This document shows, one piece after another, positions 47,563 to 55,300 of a stretch of DNA of 64,000 nucleotides; position 1 is the stretch's first letter; each line of letters opens with the position of its first letter. The notes below the pieces were generated by a model, which was not told the origin of the DNA, made no database searches, and was given only the letters and a program-made list of their open reading frames with translations. Both the position numbers and the translations under genes were made by a program. Origin of the DNA: Rhizobium subbaraonis. GTDB lineage: Bacteria; Pseudomonadota; Alphaproteobacteria; Rhizobiales; Rhizobiaceae. The DNA lies in NCBI RefSeq assembly GCF_900220975.1, contig NZ_OBQD01000005.1:317241-381240 (forward strand), written 5' to 3'.

Positions 47563-47889
47563 TTACTGTCCGTCTGCCTGCTTGATCCTTCGGACGACGA
47601 ATTCAAACACCGCATCCGATATCCACATAGCCGACACGCCGATGAGGAAGGCCGTCGCATGCTGGGTGGCAATCTGATCGGGAGGCAGCGGCCAATTCAC
47701 TGCGCCGAGATAGTGGATTGCCGGCGTCGTGAGATATCCGGCGGCAAGTGCGCCGCATAAAGGGGATGCGACCATCTCTCTCACCTTATAAGCCTTGCGA
47801 GACATAGCCCTAAGGATACCCCCGGATAGGCCAGCAAGGACGACACTTGCCTTGATGCCGAGGAAGTCAAAAAATTCTGCAGGCGTCAT
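47563..47889 (-). CDS. holin-like membrane protein
   Basis: 108 residues. Hydrophobic segments near 10-28, 42-58 and 78-98 and a basic C-terminal tail fit a three-helix holin topology. It is the last minus-strand gene of a lysis region that also has the amidase at 48125. Holins form lethal membrane holes that release or activate endolysin. The assignment is by context and topology, not by sequence identity. Confidence 0.65.
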   Translation of the reverse strand: MTPAEFFDFLGIKASVVLAGLSGGILRAMSRKAYKVREMVASPLCGALAAGYLTTPAIHYLGAVNWPLPPDQIATQHATAFLIGVSAMWISDAVFEFVVRRIKQADGQ

Positions 47890-47932
47890 TTCGGCTCCAA
47901 TGCGATCCTATGAATGCAGACTGGTGAACCGA

Positions 47933-48107
47933 TCAGGACTTGTTCGCCGGCGCGATGTAGGTCGCGACCGCCGGGACCAGCGTGGCAACGGCGAATGCGG
48001 TCACAACGCCCCACCAGGGCGCGTCATTGGGGCAGGAATGGAATGATGATGGTGCCCGCCAAAGCGCCGCCGCCGCCGGCCGCGAGTGCCTTCGATATTT
48101 TTTGCAT
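47933..48107 (-). pseudogene. small two-helix phage membrane protein, frame broken by one base
   Basis: The ATG at 48107 follows AAAGGA 7 bases upstream, a strong start. The frame gives 26 residues (Gly/Ala-rich, then a hydrophobic Thr-Ile-Ile-Ile-Pro-Phe-Leu-Pro) and stops at 48024-48026. If one C is removed or skipped in the C4 run (plus-strand G4 at 48029-48032), the frame continues for 31 more residues (Asn-Asp-Ala-Pro-Trp-Trp, a second hydrophobic helix, Ala-Pro-Ala-Asn-Lys-Ser) to a stop at 47933. This may be a real mutation, a sequencing error, or +1 recoding at CCC-C. It lies between the amidase and holin genes. Confidence 0.65.
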
Positions 48108-48124
48108 CGAATTTCCTTTCGAAG

Positions 48125-48838
48125 TTAGGAGAGTTTCGCGCCCACTTCGGCGCGCATCTTGTCGCCGCAGGCCTTGGCGCCCACGGTGGCAGGATCGAAG
48201 GCGAGGCGGGTAAAATCCCATTTGCCTCGCTGAGCGATGCCCAGATTGTTTTGCACCTCGGCATGACTGAGGACGGTCTTGTCCGTGACCGGGATCGCAT
48301 ACCGCCGGCAGAGATCAGCGACGGCCGAGGTCATGGCGTCCCACTGTTCGCGGGTCATGGGGTACTTGCCGGCCGAGAACGGACTTTCCATCGCGCCACC
48401 CATGCAGCACATGGAAACGCCGATGGAGCCGGAATTGCAGCCCAGGGTATGGGACGCGTAGCCGTTACCGGCTTTTGCCACCTCGTTGAGCTTGATCGAG
48501 GGAATGCCGCGCACGGGCTTTCCAGAGCCATCAATAAGAACGTGATAGTGCGCGCGGTCGTTTTCGCTGGCCGTATAGGTTCCTGCCGTCCAATGGACGA
48601 TGACGCGCTGCATCCTCGCCGCCGGCATCCAGTCGGCCGGAATGACCGGGAGCGCGGCCGGAGCCGGAGTGACCGCCGGGGCAGGGGCGGCGCTGCCCCG
48701 CAGCAACACGAGTTCATCCAGCGCCTTATCCATCGCTGCGATGGTCTCGGCGCCAGGGTCTCCATCCGCGCCGAATTTCGGAAGAGGGAAGGCAAGCGCG
48801 ATCAAGCGCCGCTGCAATGCTTGCACGGTCGTTTTCAT
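48125..48838 (-). CDS. N-acetylmuramoyl-L-alanine amidase (endolysin)
   Basis: 237 residues. An N-terminal helical peptidoglycan-binding-like region (about 1-48) and a Pro/Ala linker precede an amidase_2 domain (about 70-225). The zinc and catalytic histidines are visible as Val-His-Trp-Thr-Ala-Gly (His 82), His-Tyr-His-Val (97-99) and Ser-His-Ala-Glu-Val (192), with a Lys-Trp-Asp-Phe segment near 206. It cuts the bond between muramic acid and L-Ala at lysis. There is no signal peptide, so it depends on a holin. Confidence 0.9.
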   Translation of the reverse strand: MKTTVQALQRRLIALAFPLPKFGADGDPGAETIAAMDKALDELVLLRGSAAPAPAVTPAPAALPVIPADWMPAARMQRVIVHWTAGTYTASENDRAHYHVLIDGSGKPVRGIPSIKLNEVAKAGNGYASHTLGCNSGSIGVSMCCMGGAMESPFSAGKYPMTREQWDAMTSAVADLCRRYAIPVTDKTVLSHAEVQNNLGIAQRGKWDFTRLAFDPATVGAKACGDKMRAEVGAKLS

Positions 48839-48868
48839 CGGTGATGTCCTGTGAGTTTTATGGAGCGG

Positions 48869-49201
48869 TTAAGCGGGCCAGCTGAAGACTGGCAGCTCGC
48901 CAAGGAAGGCATCGACCTGCGGGATTTCCCGCTCAGCGCTCAGCACTTTCGAAAGCTCTGCCGTCGCATAGGTCCAGACCGCCGACCGCCATTCGAACAG
49001 CGCCTGCCCCTCCGCCGCGTATTGCGGGTTCGGATCGTCACGATAGGTGATGGCCGTCTGAATGCCGTCGTACTGGCGCTGTCGGGCCGTTGCGTCGAGG
49101 TGATCCTGAATGGCGGCGGTGAACTGCCCCTGCAACGCGGCAAGCGCTTTGGCCTGCTTCTGCTCGGCGGTGACCATCAGCGACCAGTTGATTGCGACCA
49201 T
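48869..49201 (-). CDS. phage tail accessory protein (tail fibre assembly-like)
   Basis: 110 residues from the ATG at 49201. The middle is helical and the C-terminus is Ala/Trp-rich (Val-Trp-Thr-Tyr-Ala-Thr-Ala-Glu-Leu). The Arg-Asp-Asp-Pro-Asn-Pro-Gln-Tyr-Ala-Ala-Glu-Gly segment recalls small proteins encoded beside phage tail fibres that act in fibre assembly. I infer this from size and position only. Confidence 0.5.
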   Translation of the reverse strand: MVAINWSLMVTAEQKQAKALAALQGQFTAAIQDHLDATARQRQYDGIQTAITYRDDPNPQYAAEGQALFEWRSAVWTYATAELSKVLSAEREIPQVDAFLGELPVFSWPA

Positions 49202-49203
49202 GA

Positions 49204-49509
49204 TCAAGCCTCCTGATCGGTGGGAAGGGAAACCCGCCCGATTGGCGGATCGACGATATCGGCCGGGAACCGCGCCGCCTCGGGAGCATCGGCACCGATC
49301 GGAAGCAGGATGGTGAGGTGAAGCTCGCCAGCGGTGCGCGTGACGTCGCCAACGATCCAGTCACTGTCGACGGCAGACGCCGGCAGGGTCGCGCCGTCCG
49401 GAAGTGCGGAGAGGTTGATTCCCGCGCCATTAATAGAGAGTGCACTCGGGCCGGTGCGGTAGATGGTAAGCGCTGCATCCATGCGCTGCGGGCAAAGAGA
49501 GATTTTCAT
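49204..49509 (-). CDS. hypothetical phage tail-region protein
   Basis: 101 residues, beta-rich with a short repeat of Leu-Pro-Asp/Leu-Pro-Ile turns. The ATG shares one base with the upstream stop (TGATG), so translation is coupled to the tail fibre gene. The next gene follows with a 3-base gap after its own stop. No family is recognised. Confidence 0.6.
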   Translation of the reverse strand: MKISLCPQRMDAALTIYRTGPSALSINGAGINLSALPDGATLPASAVDSDWIVGDVTRTAGELHLTILLPIGADAPEAARFPADIVDPPIGRVSLPTDQEA

Positions 49510-50363
49510 CAACGCCACCTTCCTTCGGCAATTAGATCAAGACGAAACGTCTCTGAAGTAGACCTACCGTTGTAGATGCCCCAGAGAGCGGAGCCTGGTG
49601 TTTCGGCTGTTGCGCTGGCGCCGAAGTATTGTGCAGCCAAGCGGACGCCACTTGCAGATATATTGCTGCGACGACGTGGACCAACAAGATAATTGACGTC
49701 CACGAACGACGCCGGCAGTGTCCAGACACCATCAGCAGCAGTGGTGGCACCGAGTGTGGCGTTGTAAACTGCAAGCTTCCAGCAAATCTGGGTGCCATCG
49801 GCAGTCCGAAAGTACATACCGTTCGCGTTGGAGCCAAACTCGAACATGGCGCCAGTCGGGACGCCGCCACTTTGCGACACCGTTCCGATCAGGTCCTGCA
49901 TGACGGCGGTGTTCGCTCCCGTCGATCGGATGAACTTTCCGTTTCCTCCGGAAAGGCCGAGAATGGCGCGCGCATGCTGCGTGAGATCGGCAAGCGCGGC
50001 GGCCCCTGCACCGGTGTAGTATGGCACCTTATTCGCCGCACTGGTGAGGCCGGCAATTGACGAGATATTGCCGTTTGTCAGCATATCGAGCACCGCTCGC
50101 GCCGAGGCAAGCACCCGGACATTCTCCGGGGTCAGCATGATTTCGTAAATGTCGGCCGCCCGGCTGGCGCCCGGCCAGTTATAGGCCAGCGTGAGGCTCG
50201 TATTGCTGTTGACCGACAGGATGCGCACCGACTGGCCCGCAGCCCAGAAGAAGTCGCCAGCCTGGATACCGCTCGTCAGCCAGGTCGTGCCTTGGCCGGT
50301 CACGGTCGGGCTGCCGTTGTTCACGGTGGCCGTGCCGGTGTTATAAGTGGTGGGCAGCGCCAT
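49509..50363 (-). CDS. tail fibre protein
   Basis: 284 residues. The N-terminal Thr-Gly-Thr-Ala-Thr-Val-Asn-Asn-Gly-Ser-Pro-Thr-Val-Thr-Gly-Gln-Gly-Thr-Thr-Trp segment is a beta motif widespread at the N-terminus of phage tail fibres and appendages. The rest is Ala/Gly/Thr/Ser-rich with alternating beta strands and a C-terminal domain that could bind receptor. It is positioned downstream of J in the fibre region. The receptor is unknown. Confidence 0.75.
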   Translation of the reverse strand: MALPTTYNTGTATVNNGSPTVTGQGTTWLTSGIQAGDFFWAAGQSVRILSVNSNTSLTLAYNWPGASRAADIYEIMLTPENVRVLASARAVLDMLTNGNISSIAGLTSAANKVPYYTGAGAAALADLTQHARAILGLSGGNGKFIRSTGANTAVMQDLIGTVSQSGGVPTGAMFEFGSNANGMYFRTADGTQICWKLAVYNATLGATTAADGVWTLPASFVDVNYLVGPRRRSNISASGVRLAAQYFGASATAETPGSALWGIYNGRSTSETFRLDLIAEGRWR

Positions 50364-50366
50364 GAA

Positions 50367-50597
50367 CTAGGCCTCCTCTACGGTTTCCGGCAAGTCGCCA
50401 GCTGCCGGCGACTCGACCGCGTTTGCCATCTGCTCGACCTCGGCGCGAACGTCCTTCAGGTTCGCCAGAAGCTCGTCGGTCTTCGTCCGCGCCTCTTCCA
50501 GTGCCTGCGACAGGAGCAGATTGCGGTTTCGGTAGTGCTCGATCAGGGCCGCCTGTTCGCGGATCTGGACGAAAGGGGAAATGGGGATCTCGCTCAT
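50367..50597 (-). CDS. small coiled-coil protein
   Basis: 76 residues, starting at an ATG preceded by AGAGAGCTT. Nearly all of it is a charged amphipathic helix with heptads (about 10-65), so it should form a coiled coil. It lies between the J-associated protein and the tail fibre. It may be a fibre chaperone or adaptor. Confidence 0.6.
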   Translation of the reverse strand: MSEIPISPFVQIREQAALIEHYRNRNLLLSQALEEARTKTDELLANLKDVRAEVEQMANAVESPAAGDLPETVEEA

Positions 50598-50617
50598 TAA
50601 GCTCTCTTTCAGTGGGA

Positions 50618-52057
50618 TCAGGTCGGGATGCCGAAGACGTAGTAGCGAATGCCGAGGATGCTGAAGTCCGGGTCGAACGTGTGCACGGACCCGTTGCTGT
50701 CCCGATAGGCGTAGGCCGCGCGGCCCTTGAAGGTGTAGAAGCGCACCTGCGAGGCGCTGTAGATGCAGTAGGCCGTGTCGCCACCAAACCGCGCGTTGTA
50801 CTTGTCCCAACGAATAAAGGGTGGCCGCACGCCGGTCGAAAGCGAACTCGAGTTCGGGTTCACCCGAAGCATGAACATCACGTAAGGCAGGTAGCCGGCG
50901 CTATCGAAGCTAATGGTTTCCGTCTGCGCGCCATTGGCGACGGTGAAGTAGCCTTCCTTCAGGATCTGCAAGGCCGGGAAGCGGCTATCAAGCGCGATAT
51001 CGGCCAGACGCGGTGATGACGAGGCACCCGGCCGAAGAAACTGCACATGGCGTTCGCCGTTCCAGGTGAAGTGACGCAGAACGTTATAGCTGCCCGACGA
51101 CTTGCCGCGGGCGTCCGTCGCCAGCACGAAGAACCGGGCGCGGCCCGGCTGGCTGTTCGGGTTGCGGATGTTCAGCGTATCGCCGCCGCTGATCCAGTAT
51201 TCGATACCGCCTTCGAAGTTATCGAGCGTCGTGGCCGGATAGGTGACGTTCGATCCGTTGACGTCATAGAAGGTGATTTCCACGTGCACGCTGTCATCGA
51301 CCGCGATCGGCAGGGTGTAGCTCACCGTCGTATTGCCCGGCATGGCGATGTCGTCGCCGGCAATCACCTGAATGGGTGAGTTATCCGAAGAGAACGCCAT
51401 GTAGCGCGCGCCCCAATTGGCGCTATAGCCAGCTTTTGCGACGCGCAGCTCGTCGGGCGTAATCCGGATCGCTGGCGTTCCCGCTGAGGCGCCGCCAGGG
51501 ATGCTCGGCCCATCCAATGGGGTATTGTCGGCGGGAAGGTTGAAAACGGTAAGGGCACCTTCACGGCCACGCGTCAGGCCCCCGACCGAATTGCCGATCT
51601 CCCGCCAGGAGCCTGAAAGGTAGGCCTGCCGCGTCGGGCTCCATATGTCCGCATCGAACAGGCCCCATGCCCGGTATCCGCCGGATGCACCTTCCGACAC
51701 ATCCCGAAACTGAGACATGTCCCAGCGCCCGTTGCCGTTCTTGCGCCGGAAGGCATACATCGGCAGGTCGTAGCGAAGTTCGGTGAAGAACCCTTTCTTC
51801 CAGTAGGCAAGCTGAAGCTCGCCGCGATACGCCTTCAGGAAGGTGTTCGCGTTGGTGCCCGACGGAAAATACTGGTCGCTGCTGATGCCTGCCGGGACCG
51901 TATCGATGCCGGCTGCCTCGACGTTGTTGGCCCACTTCGACGAGAAGAAGAACCGGTCTGGCCGGCTATCCAGCGTTGTGACCGGGTCAAAGGTTCCCTT
52001 CGTGATCTTCACGCAGGGCGTATCGGTATAGTCGAAGCCGATCAGCGTCCGGGTCAT
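50618..52057 (-). CDS. large phage tail appendage protein of unknown family
   Basis: 479 residues, beta-rich with many aromatic residues and no recognised catalytic motif. The N-terminal part (Thr-Arg-Thr-Leu-Ile-Gly-Phe-Asp-Tyr-Thr-Asp) and a Gly-Gly-Ala-Ser-Ala-Gly region near 190 are followed by a second beta domain after residue 300. Its start overlaps the stop of the small Tat-signal protein by 4 bases. Position after J suggests a tail tip or side-fibre component. Confidence 0.65.
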   Translation of the reverse strand: MTRTLIGFDYTDTPCVKITKGTFDPVTTLDSRPDRFFFSSKWANNVEAAGIDTVPAGISSDQYFPSGTNANTFLKAYRGELQLAYWKKGFFTELRYDLPMYAFRRKNGNGRWDMSQFRDVSEGASGGYRAWGLFDADIWSPTRQAYLSGSWREIGNSVGGLTRGREGALTVFNLPADNTPLDGPSIPGGASAGTPAIRITPDELRVAKAGYSANWGARYMAFSSDNSPIQVIAGDDIAMPGNTTVSYTLPIAVDDSVHVEITFYDVNGSNVTYPATTLDNFEGGIEYWISGGDTLNIRNPNSQPGRARFFVLATDARGKSSGSYNVLRHFTWNGERHVQFLRPGASSSPRLADIALDSRFPALQILKEGYFTVANGAQTETISFDSAGYLPYVMFMLRVNPNSSSLSTGVRPPFIRWDKYNARFGGDTAYCIYSASQVRFYTFKGRAAYAYRDSNGSVHTFDPDFSILGIRYYVFGIPT

Positions 52058-52311
52058 GACGTGATCACGATGGTCCCTGCGGCGAGATCCATCCGCATGG
52101 TGCGGCTGGCGCTTTTTAGCACCCCGGCATTGACGGTCCCGAGATGCGCGGACTTCATTCGGAGCACGCCATCGCTGACTACGAGGGGCTTATCCTTCTC
52201 CGACCCGTTGCGGATGACAAACCGATCCGCCTCTATGTGGAGTTCGGAATTCTCGCCCGCCGCCGCGAGCGGAGCCAATCCGAGGAATGCCAAAAATGAT
52301 CTGCGTTTCAT
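52054..52311 (-). CDS. small exported protein copying the C-terminal module of J
   Basis: 85 residues. It begins Met-Lys-Arg-Arg-Ser-Phe-Leu-Ala-Phe-Leu-Gly-Leu, a twin-arginine-type signal with a hydrophobic stretch and Ala-Ala-Ala cleavage zone. The remaining about 62 residues match the last 63 residues of the neighbouring J protein (both have Phe-Val-Ile-Arg-Asn-Gly-Ser, Lys-Asp-Lys-Pro, Gly-Thr-Val-Asn-Ala-Gly-Val-Leu and end Gly-Thr-Ile-Val-Ile-Thr-Ser). That marks a tandem partial duplication of the DUF1983-type end. It starts 10 bases after the J stop. Confidence 0.75.
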   Translation of the reverse strand: MKRRSFLAFLGLAPLAAAGENSELHIEADRFVIRNGSEKDKPLVVSDGVLRMKSAHLGTVNAGVLKSASRTMRMDLAAGTIVITS

Positions 52312-52320
52312 GTGAGTCTC

Positions 52321-55300
52321 CTAGCTGGTGATGACGATGGTGCCGCTGTTCAGGTTGATGGTCATCTTGCCGTTCTGGCTGTTCAGCACACCGGCATTGA
52401 CGGTCCCGATATGGGCGACGTTCATCCGGACGACGCCGCCGCTGACCACGAAGGGCTTGTCCTTGTTCGACCCGTTGCGGATGACAAACTGATCCGCATA
52501 GACGAGGAACTCAGATTTCTCGCTGGTATCGGACGGAACGTCGATGTAGTAGCCGGCATCGCGATACGACCCCGTCTCCCCATAGCGCACACGTGCCGCG
52601 ATCCGCGCATAGCCGGTCGGCCCGGCCACGGTTTCCATCTTGATGCGGGCACTCGCCGTAACGTCGTTGACCTTGACCTCGATCTCTTCGATCTTCGTCG
52701 CCGTGGCGATGATCCGGGCGTCGGTGACCTCAACCCACGCCGATCCGTCCCAGCGATAGGGCTTGTTGCCATCGCCGGAGGCATACCAGATATCGCCGGT
52801 ACGCAGCGGAACGGCCGTCGTGCCGGTCGGCGCCGCACTTTGGCGGTAGATCTTGTTCTTGCTGTCGGCGAGTGCGGCCGTGGCGGTCACGTCGGCGCGG
52901 ATGACGCTGAGAGCTTGAGCCCTGCCGCCCTGTGCCGCGCTATCGTTCCAGTTCAGTTCCGCCTTGATCCTGTTGATGGATTCGGCGGACGCACTGATCC
53001 GGGCATCGGTCACTTCCTGCCAGGCCGATCCGCTCCAGCGGCTGGCGAGACTGCCGTTGCTGGTGTTGTACCAGATGTCGCCGGCAACCAGCGGAACCGC
53101 TGCCGTTCCGGTCGGGGCCGTAGCCTGCCGATAGACCTTGTTCTTCGCGCTCGACAGGGTGTAGGCGGTCGTCACATCGGCGCGGATGATGGTCAAAGCC
53201 GTGGCCCGCGCACCCTGCGCCTTGCTGTCATCCCAGCCGAGATCGGCTTTGACGCGGTCCATCGCCGTACTCTGGCTGGTGATGGCGCCTTCGACCTCGT
53301 CGATGCGTGTGGATAGTGCCGTGACGGCCGAGTTGTTCGCCTTGCTGCCCAGCGTCGTGTTAATGTTGGTGATCGCGGTCGCCTGCGCGCTGATGGTGCC
53401 TTCCGCCGACATCACCCGCGTGTTCAAGTCGTTCAATGCCGTAGCGCTCGCCTTGTTCGGTAGCGCGGCATTAATCTCCGTTATGGCCGAGGCTTGTACA
53501 TCGATTTTTCCCTCTGCCGCTGTCACGCGAACATCCAGGGCAGAAAGCGCCGAAACCGTGGCAAGGTTCGGCAGTTCCGCTTGCACCTTCGTCACAGCAC
53601 TCGCGACAATCGACAGACTTTCATTTGTCTGCTCGATCTTCGTCGTCAGCGATTGCGAAGCTTCGGCCGTCGCCCGCTTGCCTTCCATCTGCGCGATGAA
53701 GTTGGCGAAGTCCTGGTCAAGGACTTCGCCAACGATCGGCTGCAGCGAGTTGCGAATGGCGGTGACGGCCGACCCGACGCTCGACAAACCGCCGATATCG
53801 AGAGCCTCGATCTCGTTTTGCAGCTGCTGGACGCTATCGATCGTGGCCTTGCCCTCGATCTCGGTCAAAAGTCCCGAGGTCATCGAGCCGAGTGCGGTGA
53901 GGCCGGTCTCGGTGTTTTCGACCCGTGTCTCGATCGCATCCACCGCCTGAGACACAGCGCTCAAGCCGGTGTCAGGATCGTTCAGAACCGCCTGGACGGC
54001 GACGATGTCTGAGGCCAACGCCGACTGCGCGGTGATGCGCGCGGTGCGCTCGGCGATCAGTTCGGCCCGAGACGCGCCCGGCGACGGGCTGCCGATGCCA
54101 ACCCAGTCGACAATAAAGTAATCGGTCGCCGTCTGCGCCGTCGAAAGATCGAGGCGAATGCTGTCAATTGCGCCAGACCAGGGCATCTGGAATGTAATCA
54201 GGCCAAAGCCGTTGGTATCGAACAGCGGCTCGACGACCGTCACCCGGCGAGCGGCGTCCCACGTCGTATCGCCGTCACGCTTCCACCAGCATTGGCCGAC
54301 CCAGACCGGCGCGCCGAACTTCTGGATGCGCAGGCGCACCTGCCGGTAGGCGTTGGCATCGATTGCAAGCGCGGCTGGCGAGACCACATAAGGCTCAGTG
54401 ACATGGTTCGCCGGCCGCAGCGACCCGTCAATGAAAGTCGGCGTTCCGTTTCCGGTCCAACTCTCAATCGTGGAAAGAAAGTTCCAGAGCTTTGCCGGAT
54501 CGAACTGGTTGTCGGTGCCGGCCGACAGCAGGCTGATCTGCTGGGCCAGCGCCTCATCAGCCGTCGTATAGGCCGTCTCGATCGACAGAACCTTGCTAGC
54601 TAGGCTCGCGCTGTTCGCTTCCAGCGCCACCGTCCGCTGCGCGATGGCGGCGGTATCGCTGACGGCGACATTGATCCGCTCATCGAAGCCGGCCGACATG
54701 TCGCTCATGCGGACATTCAGGGTGCGGCGGATTTCTTCCCGGACCTTGTAGTTGGAGAAGTCCTGGTCGGCGATCTCGGCGACGATACCCTCGATCCGGT
54801 TCAGCAGACCCCGGTAGCGTGCAGCGGTTTCGATTGCACCGGTCACGCGCTCGCTCTGTTCAGCAGAAATCGTGTCGGCGAGCTGGGAAGCATCCTGCTG
54901 GATCTGGTCGATCGAGGCTTCAACTTCTGTGATCGTCGCCTCGACCTGGGCAATTTGCGCATCAGTCTGCGCGCCAATGAAGTCGGCATACTCCGTGTAA
55001 CCGGCCTCGATCTCCGCCAGCATGCCCGGCAGATAGACGTCATCGTCGCTCAGGCGAATATCAAACGTCGTGACGTCAAACCAGTCGGACCAGACCGTCT
55101 TGCGCGACGACCGCGGAACCAGCTTTCCACGCACCTGGTAAGGAGTGGCCGGAAGCAACCCCTGAGAAATCAAGGAGGAACCCGCAGCAATATCATCCGT
55201 GCGGCCGCGATAGATCACCTTCTGGCTTGCCGTCAGGCGGACGGCAAACTGCACCGCCTCAATATCGACCAGGCTGCCGGGGCTGTTGTCCCACGCGAGC

